Assembly (NCBI GenBank): GCA_905220665.1
Contig: CAJNAR010000020.1
Location: forward strand, 124,001 to 188,000
From: Albugo candida
Lineage: Eukaryota > Oomycota > Peronosporomycetes > Albuginales > Albuginaceae
Direction of reading: 5' to 3'
Length of the DNA stretch: 64,000 nt
Shown here in pieces: positions 13,901 to 22,379 of the stretch. Position numbers and translations under genes: made by a program. How positions within the stretch are numbered: position 1 is the stretch's first letter; each line of letters starts with the position of its first letter. A model generated the notes under the pieces. The model did not search any database and had not been told where the DNA came from. It saw nothing but the letters and a program-made list of their open reading frames with translations.

Positions 13901-16900
13901 CCAAGAATGGCATGATCTTCTTTGGATTGTTCCCATTCGAAAGGATTTCCAGCAACGCGACATTCGATACAAAGTAAAATCGCGGGAAGATTTTCTTCTT
14001 CTTGTCCAAATACTCATTCAAAGACTTTTGGCATCGTTCCAGCATGACTGTCATCTCTTTCAGCGCTTCCAATCGATTAGGAACCTCACACGCAAGCACG
14101 ACATTAGGCTCCATGACAGCATTTTTCATCAGATCTTTGAAATTCGTATCGATACTCTCAAACGTGCGTGTGTCATCGGGAAGCTGATTGCGAATATCCG
14201 GAGACGATAAGAAGATGCTTTCGAGACTCGCCCATTGTTTGCTCACAGAAACCCATTCTTTGATCACTTCCTCGACATTCCCGAGCATTTTCTGACACGT
14301 GTGTACGCGATCTTTGAAAAACTCGACGAATTTCCCCATACTCGCCATTGTCTGAAGCTCGAGCTGATTGCTTTCCAGAGACTCGATGACTTCCTCGCTC
14401 GGTTTGATCACAAACGTCTCCGAGTCTTTATGAGCGACATACTCGAGTCCCAATCGCTTCCACAATTGCTCCATTCCAGTGAGTTTCTTGTCAATTTTCT
14501 GCTCTTTATTGGCAGTCTCAATGATCTCTCCGACATCATCGACGTGGAAATGAAGCTGAAGCTTGAGAAGATCCGCAAAACAGAATTTGATATCTTTGAT
14601 ATCAATGGCTTTGACGCTACAAATCTCCGACAATGCTTTCCAATGACGTTCCTGCATGTTTTCCGAATGCAAATCGTTGATCAATGGAAGCACAATCGAC
14701 ATATTCTTCACAACTTGCTCGGTGTCTTTGTAGACTTGCCATCCTTTGATCACAGCGTGCTCGAGTCCTTGCTGCTTGAGCTGTTGGGTAATTGCACGTG
14801 TCGTAGCCTCCAGCACATCCGTTTGGATGTCCTTCCAGCTCAATGTGCGCCAGCTCTCAAACGTTAAAAGCACCAGCGACTTGAGATCCCAGCAACGCTT
14901 CAACTGCTGAAGCTCGTACTTTGTGTCCTGAATCTCCGCGTACTTTGACACTTGGAGCTCAAACAACTCTTCGAGCTCATTTAGTGTCTTGGATTGCGCT
15001 GTTTTCTCATTGAGATCGGATGCGAATTCCGTCATACAAACGTATGCTTCGTCGGGTGTGCCGGAGAAGCTAAAGGGAGCGGTGGAACGGAATCGACTTC
15101 GGAATTGACGCATTTCCACGAAAAAACCTTCAAGCTCTTCTTTGATTGCTTCGACTTTAGCCATTTGTAGCGGAAGGATTTCTTCTTTCTTCGTAAATGT
15201 CTTATTCACAATCGCTTCCCATTGCATCGGTGCGGCTTCGAGGTAGTCGGGGACTGTGTGCCCCGAGACACGATTGTCTTCCATTGCGATTCCATGGACT
15301 TTGAGAACTTGAACCGTTTCCCGCAACGGGTCAAATAGATCGTTGGTCATATTCATACGCTTCCGTACGTCTCGAATATGTGTCATGACACGCATAAGCG
15401 CATCTTTATCGACATCCTGGCCATCTTTTGCATCCACTTGCTCCTCGAGACCGCGGTACACCGTGTCCATGAAGGAATGGAGACTCTCAAGCTTGGTCAC
15501 CACATACTGTTCTAGAAACTGCGTGTATTGAAAGGTCCATTTGGTCGCCCACGACACCATTGCGGTCTTTATCGGCTGTGCATTCACACGCACCCATCCA
15601 ATGTCGGAAAAGGTCGATAATGCTTCGATTTCAGTTGCGATACGCTCATACGATGCAATCTCATTGTGAAAACGATCCAAATTCAAACTATCGATTCCAT
15701 TACTCCGTCGAATTTGACCGCCCGATGCTAAAAAAGCCTCAAAGGCCTCGGTCATATCTGTTTGCCACAAGTACGCGTACGCGTCATACTGCTGCCGAAA
15801 CGATAGTAAAAGCGTTTGATTCTCATCGACGAGATCGCTTATCGTCGCTAATTGCATGCAAATCGTTGGATCGGTCATAAGCTCTTTGATAAAATTACCA
15901 CCGGCATCGGAATCCAATCGCTTCATATTGCCCACAACCGTAAAAAACGAGTGAATCCACGCGTGGATCGTATCGTGAAGACCTCGTCCGTTGTTCTCTC
16001 CAATGTTTGGAAGGAATTGAGCTCGCATCGCGACAAGATCGAGCTTGATTTCCAGCATAGGAAGTCGATCGGAATAAGGTTTCGAGGTATCGTTCGGCTC
16101 CAATTGACGGGATAGAAACTCTAATGAGGTCGATACGACTCGAGCGACGCCCTGAGAGACGATATTGTTCACATACTCGACGTAGGCTTTCCATTGAGTC
16201 GCATGGACACCTGTGACCGCCGTATTTGACTGCTTCAGACGACGATGTATTTCAGCGGCACCTTCACGAAGTCGAAGCGTTCGCTGGACGATATGGCTCT
16301 TGTGAGAGCGTTCATGCTCTGTGATGGTCACTGGCTTGGGTTGACGCTCGAGAAGCGATACATTCCACGCACTCAGTGTTTCTTGAATCAAACTGAGATT
16401 CTCCTGAAGACTCGAGACGATCTCCGTTGCATTCTGCACACATTTACGTGCTTCATCGATGAAACTATCGACTCCGACACTGTTCCAATTGAGCTGTTCG
16501 GTTCCTTTGCTCACACACGCGTCAATAGCGGTGATATATCGTCGTACAAGTGGTTCTTCGACTGCATGAAGTCCTTGAATGATAGCGTTGTATGGGTCGA
16601 CAATGTACATCAGCTCTCCACGATACTTTCGGAACGTCTCTTCTTTCAATGCGATCTGAAGAGCAGCAGAAGGCACCTCAATGCCCAATAGTTTGAGATA
16701 CTTGATCTCTCGAAGAAGCTTCTCAAGCGCTGGATCGAAATTGACGCCAAGACATCGTGTTGGAGCGTGACGTACGAGAAGCGGGTACGTAAGTTTTGTC
16801 TGCGAAGAGGCCTCGACCTCGCGATTCCATTCCTCCACCTTTTGCTGCTCGTACTCGTGCAGTGTTGCCATCATTGCACCATACAACTTGTACACCTGTT

Positions 16901-18737
16901 TGGCTTCTTCTCGTTCCATCACAGCTTGATTCAGATCTTCCAACTTTCTCATCGGATGCTCGATCCGTTCCACAAGACCTCGGCACCACGAAAGTGCTCC
17001 AGCAACCGGAGGAAGATTCCAACTGATCGGTGGCGCATCACGAAACCTCAAGAAGAGATCTTGCACGATTTTAAGATCCGATCCGTAACTTTGAACGAGT
17101 GCAATGTGCTTCTTCTCAAGCTCATCTTGGATGATCGGTCGACCCAATAAGCCTTCAAACGATTCCAACAGCTTAAACCTTCCGAATAGCGTCGTGCAAT
17201 CATCAAAGCCTTGCGTCAGTACGGACCCGAGTCTTCTTTCCAACTCTTTGATTTTGCATCGAAAATCGTAAAATTGATCGTCAAATTTGGATGCTCCATT
17301 GACGTCCATAATATCGATTGAAACTCGTTTGAATGCGTTAATGGCGTCCATAAAGTCGGCATGAATTTGTTGAGAGCATAACGTAAGGCTTTTACCTTTG
17401 GTGCCTCCAATTTCGATCCTTGAAAGCTTACTAAATTGAACAATTGTCAATGTGAGATCGAGGATATCGTGACATCGTTCCAGGAAGGTATCGAGACGTT
17501 GAAAAAGCGCATTTCCCTGGATTCTCCATGGATTCCCAGGGCATTCCGCATTAGCTGTAGCTTTGTAGTCGAAATACGTTGTCTTGAACGCATTACACAC
17601 GTGAATGGTGGTCTTGAGCTGTTCTAAAGCCTGGCCAGCCTGATCTTGATCAATAAGCGCGAAAATCGCATCGCCACTGAGATACTTTCGAGCCTGAGCG
17701 ATCAGTGAATTGCATATTTCCCGAATGAGAACCACAAGTCTCGCTGGTGTGTTGTAATGCTTGGAATTCTTCCAAATGAGAAGGATGATATGAAGCATTG
17801 GCTTGAAAAGACCGACAAGCGCCGGGAAGTCTTCGTCCGTATTGAGCCTCACAAACCATTCCTCCAGCGTCCTCAGATACTTTGTATTGTCATTCGCTTC
17901 CATACGAGCAGAGAATACCTGTTTACAAAGTCGAGCAAATGTCGTGCAATACGTCGATTTGTTTCGATCCAATGCCGTGAGAATTTTACGTATTTTTTTG
18001 CTTTGAAGCTGCTCGAAAATAGAATTGAGATTTGCAGCTTTTAGCTTCCAAAATTCGATTTCTGCGTCCGGTGTTGGATGATACCCTTGCTTGAGAAGAT
18101 CTTCAGGGTCTTGCTTGAGCACATTCTTGATCTGTTTCGTCCAGGTCACAATAGAGCCTTCGAGAAGTGACATTTTGCTGCAGAAAGTAGCGTCATTGGA
18201 AGGTGTCAAAGGCTGAAGGAAAAATGAAGCGTCCATCGGCGGGAGAGGAAGACACGTTTCGCCTCTTGTTGCACTGCTGATAATCGATGCGGATGCCACA
18301 TACGAATGGAATTTATCGACAATCTCTTTCGACGCGATTTCGCCCCATTCCTGCTGATGAAAAGGATTCTGAAAAAGCGGAAAATAAATCTCTGCAATGA
18401 GTTTCTCGAAAAACTCGACGCTGTTGCTTGGAATCTCATTCACATACACGTTGGAAGGTATATTGGCACTTGTCAGCACACATTTTTGCGATTTGGTGAA
18501 GCAAATGCTTTTGCCTCGACCCAACGCTCCAGGCATTTTCGTGCTTGCGACTAAAGCGTCGTTGAATACGAGCGTCATAACGTCTTCGGAATCGATAAAT
18601 TCGCGGATGCAAAGCTCATTTTGCTCTGTAGCGAATTTCGCACTGAATTTCAATGTCGAAAGTCCAAAACACAATGAGCTCACACGCTGCTCAATGAACC
18701 GCAGAGGATTGACGGTACTTTTCGAGGAAGGCTCCAT
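4989..18737 (-). CDS. axonemal outer-arm dynein heavy chain, beta class (DNAH9/11/17-like)
   Basis: A single uninterrupted frame of 4,582 residues, the normal size for outer-arm beta heavy chains (about 4,500). Four P-loops are visible in order: AAA1 GPAGTGKTETT (about residue 1852), AAA2 GPAGCAKTTTW (about 2156), AAA3 GGSGTGKTT (about 2526) and AAA4 GVGGSGKQS (about 2886). AAA1 is followed by the family signature GTWGCFDEFNRI. After AAA4 come the coiled-coil stalk and microtubule-binding domain, then AAA5, AAA6 and the C-terminal domain ending in WVLAGVALIMDIV. The protein drives the ATP-dependent sliding of axonemal doublets. A Ser/Thr-rich low-complexity insert (about 11390-11470) lies in the AAA2-AAA3 linker. 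The start ATG at 18737 gives an N-terminal tail typical of the class. The complete lack of introns over 13.7 kb contrasts with its neighbours. BBS5 starts upstream on the same strand. Confidence 0.95.
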   Translation of the reverse strand: MEPSSKSTVNPLRFIEQRVSSLCFGLSTLKFSAKFATEQNELCIREFIDSEDVMTLVFNDALVASTKMPGALGRGKSICFTKSQKCVLTSANIPSNVYVNEIPSNSVEFFEKLIAEIYFPLFQNPFHQQEWGEIASKEIVDKFHSYVASASIISSATRGETCLPLPPMDASFFLQPLTPSNDATFCSKMSLLEGSIVTWTKQIKNVLKQDPEDLLKQGYHPTPDAEIEFWKLKAANLNSIFEQLQSKKIRKILTALDRNKSTYCTTFARLCKQVFSARMEANDNTKYLRTLEEWFVRLNTDEDFPALVGLFKPMLHIILLIWKNSKHYNTPARLVVLIREICNSLIAQARKYLSGDAIFALIDQDQAGQALEQLKTTIHVCNAFKTTYFDYKATANAECPGNPWRIQGNALFQRLDTFLERCHDILDLTLTIVQFSKLSRIEIGGTKGKSLTLCSQQIHADFMDAINAFKRVSIDIMDVNGASKFDDQFYDFRCKIKELERRLGSVLTQGFDDCTTLFGRFKLLESFEGLLGRPIIQDELEKKHIALVQSYGSDLKIVQDLFLRFRDAPPISWNLPPVAGALSWCRGLVERIEHPMRKLEDLNQAVMEREEAKQVYKLYGAMMATLHEYEQQKVEEWNREVEASSQTKLTYPLLVRHAPTRCLGVNFDPALEKLLREIKYLKLLGIEVPSAALQIALKEETFRKYRGELMYIVDPYNAIIQGLHAVEEPLVRRYITAIDACVSKGTEQLNWNSVGVDSFIDEARKCVQNATEIVSSLQENLSLIQETLSAWNVSLLERQPKPVTITEHERSHKSHIVQRTLRLREGAAEIHRRLKQSNTAVTGVHATQWKAYVEYVNNIVSQGVARVVSTSLEFLSRQLEPNDTSKPYSDRLPMLEIKLDLVAMRAQFLPNIGENNGRGLHDTIHAWIHSFFTVVGNMKRLDSDAGGNFIKELMTDPTICMQLATISDLVDENQTLLLSFRQQYDAYAYLWQTDMTEAFEAFLASGGQIRRSNGIDSLNLDRFHNEIASYERIATEIEALSTFSDIGWVRVNAQPIKTAMVSWATKWTFQYTQFLEQYVVTKLESLHSFMDTVYRGLEEQVDAKDGQDVDKDALMRVMTHIRDVRKRMNMTNDLFDPLRETVQVLKVHGIAMEDNRVSGHTVPDYLEAAPMQWEAIVNKTFTKKEEILPLQMAKVEAIKEELEGFFVEMRQFRSRFRSTAPFSFSGTPDEAYVCMTEFASDLNEKTAQSKTLNELEELFELQVSKYAEIQDTKYELQQLKRCWDLKSLVLLTFESWRTLSWKDIQTDVLEATTRAITQQLKQQGLEHAVIKGWQVYKDTEQVVKNMSIVLPLINDLHSENMQERHWKALSEICSVKAIDIKDIKFCFADLLKLQLHFHVDDVGEIIETANKEQKIDKKLTGMEQLWKRLGLEYVAHKDSETFVIKPSEEVIESLESNQLELQTMASMGKFVEFFKDRVHTCQKMLGNVEEVIKEWVSVSKQWASLESIFLSSPDIRNQLPDDTRTFESIDTNFKDLMKNAVMEPNVVLACEVPNRLEALKEMTVMLERCQKSLNEYLDKKKKIFPRFYFVSNVALLEILSNGNNPKKIMPFLGDCYDSLCDLVFENDSGNVATAMIAKDQEIMQLSCPFVMSGAVEVWLNELTEVMRYSIKKEMQEAMESAANWDVDKPRHQWLFEYPAQVVLNATQIYWTEETEMALEEYENGQEDAVKRYLSTCNHRLEQLINLVLGNLSDPDRCKIIALITLDVHSRDVVKRLVDEKVEGPLSFLWQQQLRFIWRPESLDVDIRITDFRSKYSYEWIGNTGRLVITPLTDRCYITLTMALRLFLGGAPAGPAGTGKTETTKDLARAMALCCYVFNCSDQMNYQTMADIFRGLCQTGTWGCFDEFNRINIEVLSVVATQVKCVQDAIVFHAIPSNRETKYQSLPAGTPPVVVGEFEFMGASDRITLIPTCGFFITMNPGYAGRTELPENLKVLFRSCAMIRPDLRPICENMLMSEGFQQARTLAIKFVTLYQLSGELLSKQFHYDWGLRAVKSVLRVAGILKRAEPDVHEDKVLMRALRDFNTPKIPHHDTPIFLRLIKDLFIGTEVLPKVNATLKEKCVTVCKQHNLQHEDSFVLKVCQLQELIDVRHSVMLLGPAGCAKTTTWQTLAKCWNLDKEKKVCVYETLNPKAVTSDELYGYMTLSKDWKDGVLSIIMRGMSKNYAEQGFSESQTYKWVVLDGDIDAVWIESMNTVMDDNKVLTLVSNERIPLSNAMRMVFEINSLKNATPATVSRAGILYINETDIGWRPFVESWIADRSDEAEKTFLPVLFEKYVDPVADIMRKGFKQVVPVRLINQVSTICYLLEGLLPLLVPEKKTQEVVEVVFVFCATWAFGGPLTTDKSVDYRKNFHELWMSMFSSLSEGSSGTRSSGTATSSAPATSNTSSSTTTTGIRYPKEGLCFDYFYNAETNDLEHWSAKVPKYVPQCIGQHDSPFNAIVVSTMDTVRIRFLIDTLVSRQRPAMLVGGSGTGKTTILKKYLREIDEGMIHSIINMNYYTDSFKLQQQLESPIDKRSGRMFGPPATKRLIYFIDDLNLPFVETYGTQNALALLRQHLDYKTIFDRTDLGFRKEIVDVQFLSAMNPTAGSFLIDERLQRHYAIFSCLMPSREDLRTIYNSILRGHLIGENGSYGSFSSAITEASEVFVNLSILLHEEMVSKFLPSATKFVYNWNMREISNIFQGLTRSRPENFITTISFATLWVHEATRVFCDRLINEDDIAKFHRHIRELAKKLLPGDVDLSVLFGDAVEVPFVNIFTDFASPPVGSEKSYTAVSSMKQLNKVLMEQLEDYNSKYSMMKLELFDNAMEHVTRIVRIIGNPGGNAMLIGVGGSGKQSLSRLAAHICGFDVRQLAITSNVRIEDFKESLQEMIKAAGVQGIPTVFLVTDSQIVNERFLVYINDMLSSGWIPDLFAKEDLDGVLGSLRNEAKANGVPDTLDALMEFLLERVQNNFRIIMCFSPVGAVFRIRARRFPGLINCAVIDWFHPWPRDALVRVATSFLEKIPDLIPEQANDPEAPRLQDSLANHMADVHISVTEMSKKYYETQRRYNYVTPKSFLELISFYEILLQAKKAEIQKQITRLDDGLSTLRKTAADVAELQVDLKHTMLKVAEKQASTDQLLEQMGREKAAAEVQQDYANKEKQKAEAASAAAAELAAQAEKELSQAKPAMDAAASAVDCLSKPAITELKSLPKPPAGVDNVTKACLILVEKEYKNHKWDRAKKMMNNAGAFLDALKEFKGEDIPEADIARIEPLVADPEFTAEKMASKSSAAANLCSWVVNIYTFNRIYVRVKPLMDSLEASKKKKEEAEDQLARAMSQVAEVQKRLEVLENTLRQATEEKLKVEQMKESCENRLALAGKLVNGLASENERWGIEIEQLKHSGVMVVGNSLLAAAFVSYIGAFDQTVRKELWQQKWFPDLVAKGIPITDGIDPLSLLTTEGKNAKMMSDGLPADRISIENGAIITSCKRWPLVIDPQLQGIKWLREKEKDRNLIVLQLSQHGWLRKMESAIVNGSVVIIENISEEIDPTLDPVLGRAVYKKGGSSTSLYLKLAGEEVQYDLNFFMYLQTKLSNPHYKPEIAAQCTLINFIATESGLEDQLLEKVVKKEQPELERQKQELVVAFQKFKIDLVELEDQLLERLANAPDDILSDVPLIESLEETKKKATDISISVKRNQETEIIINTTREWYRPVAAEGAMLYFLLTTLSAIDHMYRYSLDSFITFFYNAIDRALPSDKQQERVSNLRESLRLTTYTWVSRGLFEAHKLIFLCQLTFNLMQRGILGDDVRVPDSYMQFLVRGPKKFSANDSEGDQNPIEWLPTSQWIGINALAQLEEFAKLPQDMKEASSRFREWYNHPTPESEKLPLDWATLDRTPFLKLLVVRCLRRDRVTVAMSEFIRRVLPNGSNYCDCDSALNSIQVMDSAYSDSTPSTPLYFILSPGADVVAGVDKLSVKYGFERGVSYHNVSMGQGQDIYAMDRLEVAHRSGHWVILNNIHLMPRWLVLLEKKLDEFALEGSHKAFRLFLTSDPSNAIPIGVLNRCIKLTNEPPSGLKANLKRAFVSFPKDYIEEAEGKIKSILFGLCHFHAVLMERKMYGPLGFNMMYPFSLGDLRDSAICLQNYMDNSAGGKIPWADLKYIFGEIMYGGHIVNDFDRLLANTYLDFYMRDELLDEMEMFPFIVDEKGPSFMSISPSSYDKYLEHIETELKTDSPLAFGLHPNAEINFRTTQSDTLFQTLMELQPRDAASGDSTMSPLEVAKTAAEMIISRVGEKKFDCDDIIRNLEDMGPYQNVFLQECDAMNVLLAEITRSLSELQLGFAGELTISDAMEAVQDSLFLDRVPKSWEKFAYPSLRPLGSWLVNLEQRLQQLEEWTQNPSEIPRVTWISGMINPQSFLTAIMQVTAQKNQWELDKLVIQTDVLKRKNIEIDAPSRDGAYIHGLSLMGARWDAQNNTIDKSHPKEMYCPMPVINCKAIAAEKLDTKGSYWCPCYKTESRGPTYVFSAQMKTKSVSARWVLAGVALIMDIV

Positions 18738-18784
18738 GGAATCAAAGTGAGAACGTGACTAGTGGTCGCAAAAGGCTTTCTATA

Positions 18785-19822
18785 TTAAGATACATTCCAT
18801 AGATCTGTCAGCGTGAACCCGTTCGGAATGCATTCGATGGCGAGACATAATTCTGGTGACCATGCAATGGAGCGATTTTCTTGGGCCTTTAGTGTCGTAT
18901 GATATGCGGCCAAGACGTCCATGGACCCGGATACTGTTTGCTCAATCTGACAATCATCGATGATACGAGGCTGCTTGATTGTTTCGACGGGAGCAGCTTC
19001 CTCCAAATCGAATTCCACGCCGTAGATAGGACTCTTGTAAAAAATTGCATGCAAACGCTCCAACTCGAGGAATACGCTCTCCAATTTCTCGGCCGGATCC
19101 ACTTGGAAACCCAGGACGTACCCTCCACTGGACGACGATGTCTCCAATACAAGCGCGAGTCCGAATTTCGACTTGCGAACACATGCGGAATGCAGCTGCA
19201 TGAATGGAATACTCACATTGAAATTCTCAGCCAAAGTCGCATGCCACACAATGCGAACGTTTGTGATTAGAAATGTACCGAGATTCCCTTGATCGGAGGA
19301 TAGATTCCAGACGCCAGGTACGCGGGTGTAAATCTGCTCGTGGGGTAGAAGCACGAGTTCTTTCTCGCGAATAATTCCACCGCGAAGTTTGAGGTCGCGA
19401 TATAATTTGGTCGTCTCGTACGATCGGAAAACGGCCTGAATCGTTGTGAATAAACGAGGACTCGCTTTGACGAGACTTGTAAAGATGAATTCGAAGGTGG
19501 ACGTCCCGTATTTCGTCATCACGAATAGCGCTTGCGTGTTTCCTCGAAGTTTGGAGAAAGCCGTTCGGATGCGAAGGCTTTGGACGCATTGAAATCCGAT
19601 GCTGAGATTCGCTCGTGATTTATGACTTGCCCAGAGAATCCGAAGATTTGTGATTTCCAGTGATCCACGCTCGCCATTGTTCCCTTTTGTGTCCTCTACG
19701 GAATTGATCGAATCGATTAATACTTCGCCTTTACGGAGTTGAAGGCCGTTTTTGCTGAGATCGAAGCAAATTTGACGATCTTGCCAGGTTGAGAGCTTGG
19801 GATCCGAGACGAAGGAAGACAT
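18785..19822 (-). CDS. BBS5: BBSome subunit BBS5
   Basis: One exon of 345 residues, close to the usual 340. It has two PH-like (DM16) domains. The first spans roughly residues 20-140, with GERGSLEITNLRILWASHKS. The second spans roughly 150-260, with GNLGTFLITNVRIVWHA. The C-terminus contains YGVEF and a GFTLTDLW ending. BBS5 is the phosphoinositide-binding subunit of the BBSome coat that moves membrane proteins in cilia. It lies 47 bases upstream of the dynein heavy-chain ATG, in the same orientation, so two ciliary genes are adjacent. Confidence 0.93.
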   Translation of the reverse strand: MSSFVSDPKLSTWQDRQICFDLSKNGLQLRKGEVLIDSINSVEDTKGNNGERGSLEITNLRILWASHKSRANLSIGFQCVQSLRIRTAFSKLRGNTQALFVMTKYGTSTFEFIFTSLVKASPRLFTTIQAVFRSYETTKLYRDLKLRGGIIREKELVLLPHEQIYTRVPGVWNLSSDQGNLGTFLITNVRIVWHATLAENFNVSIPFMQLHSACVRKSKFGLALVLETSSSSGGYVLGFQVDPAEKLESVFLELERLHAIFYKSPIYGVEFDLEEAAPVETIKQPRIIDDCQIEQTVSGSMDVLAAYHTTLKAQENRSIAWSPELCLAIECIPNGFTLTDLWNVS

Positions 19823-19854
19823 GTGAAGGGGTCATATATTTATAGATTAGAGCA

Positions 19855-20979
19855 CTATTTGGCATCCACTTCGACGGTGTGATCGTAATCAATGGTCGGG
19901 ATCACAGATTGGATGAATTTGAGAAAGACAAAGAGGTATTGATCGCTTCGAAGGGGAGATGCTGAGGCTGTTTTTAAGTTGGAAATGATACGTTTCATAA
20001 CGGCTGCATGCTGACATGGATGGATGGATGCGTGGAGGAGAGTGGGATTGTGTGGATGAGGCTCCATTGTAACGGTCCGCTTTGCGTAATCTTGCATAAT
20101 ATCTTCGAAAATCGCATCTTCAACGAGTGGACAATTGCTCTCGTCGTATCCAAACAGCCACACGCGAGGTGTTTGATAGTATTTATCGTAGGTGATGGAG
20201 ATATCGTACGTTCTTGTTCGTAAAATTGCGTCATCCATCGGTTCCGTTGCCACCAAATAAGAGCTTTTCAGCGCGGCTTTGTCGTCTACGAGGTTCTCTT
20301 CCTCGAATGTGGTAATGTCCGGGAGGTTCTGGTCCGATTTGGTGCCATCTGCCAGGATAAAGTCCTCCATGATTTTGTTTGAGAGATTTCGCGGCGGAGT
20401 GGAAGCTTTCTCGTCTTGAAGTGGAAATGGTGTATCGTCCTGAAATGAGATGTGGTCTAATTGTTGCCCCAAATCTGTGTACATTCAGACGACAATATAG
20501 TGAAATGAACAGTACACATGTCCGATCTTCGTACCTTGAAGAGAAGCCACGGTAGCATACGAAGATGCGGCAATCCAATCGCTTTCCCCGTCCACTGAAT
20601 CTTCGCATTGATACGAGGTATCCAACGACGTGATCCGTTGTCTACATGGAACTATGAGCGCTGCGGTAAGATAAGCGATACAGATGAGATGAAACGTTGA
20701 TTGCGACCATTTCGTGTGACTAAAAACTGTTTACCGGCGGGCAAGTACGCTCTCCGAGCACTGGATTGACCGCTTTCCCTTTTTATGAGTCAAATATAAG
20801 CAACGCAATAAATATCTTTATTTACGCGATTCGTACCATTGCCACGTCGGGCATTTGTATACCAGCAAGTCGCCCGCTTTAACAAACTCTTCCGGTGTAA
20901 GAATTCCCTTCTCCTCAAACAAGGATTCCGTTAAAATTGGTGTCAAATATTCACGGACGCCGTGAAAAATGCTCTGCAT
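19855..20979 (-). CDS. ATG3: autophagy E2-like enzyme Atg3
   Basis: Four exons on the minus strand: 20979-20837, 20778-20708, 20651-20535 and 20474-19855, giving 316 residues (human 314). Introns are 56-60 bases with donors GTACGA, GTCGCA and GTACGA. The N-terminus has the conserved KAGDLLVYKCPTWQW, followed by YLPAGKQFLVTRNVPC across the second intron. The last exon carries YDISITYDKYYQTPRVWLFG, the catalytic-cysteine context HASIHPCQHA and the C-terminal YLFVFLKFIQSVIPTIDYD. Atg3 transfers Atg8 to phosphatidylethanolamine during autophagosome growth. It is head to head with the NUDT22-like gene; the two ATGs are 72 bases apart. Confidence 0.95.
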
Positions 20980-21051
20980 CGTTGAAAGTAGGCTTCAACG
21001 TTTCCTAAATGTATGTGGCGCGCTATTTTGTTATATTAGGAATTATCTGCA

Positions 21052-22293
21052 ATGAAAACGACATCCGCTCCTATTTTAATGCGCTCGGACGCGTTAAATG
21101 TACTCAAGTACCAGATCACGAGCTTCATTGGATCCTTAGACCATGTGCAAGAACATCATCTTGTCTCTATTCCGTTCCCAGCGCTAACAACGGACGGATT
21201 CTCCCAGAAAACGACTCGAATTCGACTATCACAAGCCTTTGATGCACAACCTCATCCTTGTTTGAGCGTGAGAAGCTCGCTGAAGCAATTGTGGGAAGCC
21301 AAATTGACACAGAATCCTCATATTTTTGATGCAGACAAGTTTCGACTGTCGCATTGGTTCGTGAAAGGTGAAGATAACAACAAAAAGCTTGTAATTTGTA
21401 TGGGGATGACTTCGTACCGGGCATACGTCTCGACGTGTTGCTCAGAGTATACGTCGAAATTGATTTCAGATGGTCTCCAGTTGGAATCACCCCTCCCATG
21501 CAACATGACTATGCAAGATACTTCTGCATATGCTCAAAGCGGACGCTATCTGTCCCGAAAAATAGGAGTCTCTGGGATTCTGGAGACACTTGATAATCAT
21601 CTCGTGTTGATCCGTCGGAGTGAGTCGTCTAATGTGTATCCTAATTTACTGGATACACCCGGCGGGCATCCAGAGCCCCAGGTTCATTGTATCGTCACGA
21701 TCATCCAAGTCTGTAACTTACATATTTTCTGCTTAGCGAATTGGCATCGACAGCCATACATTGGAGAAGATCAATTGGGAGAAAACAGATGCGTCGTACG
21801 ACCATAAAAAAGAGGAAGAAGCCGTGGGAGAATTATTCCATTCCGTCTTGGACGAGATTCACGAGGAGATCAATTTGGATAGACATCATTTAAGCCCCCC
21901 TAAATTGCTGGGAATCGTCCACCAAGGCGAAGCCCTCACGCCAAGCTTTGGTACGTCAGATTGTGCCTCCAAATGGACCGATGTAACATTCGAACAAGCT
22001 TTCTTCGTAAAGTGTCTGCAGCATTCGGAAGAAGTGGTGAAAGCTTATGAAATGGGGCCTCAAGACGCGTTCGAGTCGAATCAATTGGTACTCCTCGAGC
22101 CGCCTTCGAAAGCGAACGGTTCCTCTCGAGCAAATTTGAATGCACATCAACTTGTTGCCACACGGAGTATAGATTGCAATCTCATGTACGTATCAGCACA
22201 CCACTTCTCCTTGTGACTGATTGTTTTGACAGGAATGAGCTCACTCCATGCGCGTGCGCCGCAGTTGCATTCTGGCGGACGCGATACAAGTAG
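21052..22293 (+). CDS. NUDT22-like Nudix hydrolase (UDP-sugar diphosphatase family)
   Basis: Three exons (21052-21681, 21737-22185, 22233-22293) encode 379 residues. The core has LDTPGGHPEPQ immediately before the first intron and FHSVLDEIHEEINL after it, which is the divergent Nudix helix of the NUDT22 group. Other shared parts are LVLIRRSE and KLLGIVHQGE. Human NUDT22 hydrolyses UDP-glucose and UDP-galactose; I infer a similar substrate, not proven by the sequence. The tail exon is short and ends in FWRTRYK. The acceptor at 21736 (GCTTAG) and donor at 22186 (GTACGT) keep phase. Confidence 0.8.
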
Positions 22294-22379
22294 CCGAACT
22301 TTGCTATCGCCGAACTTAGCCATTAAGAACCTAGAAAACTTGTATCCGTACCTTGCGTTCTCGCTCCCCAAACTGTAAA

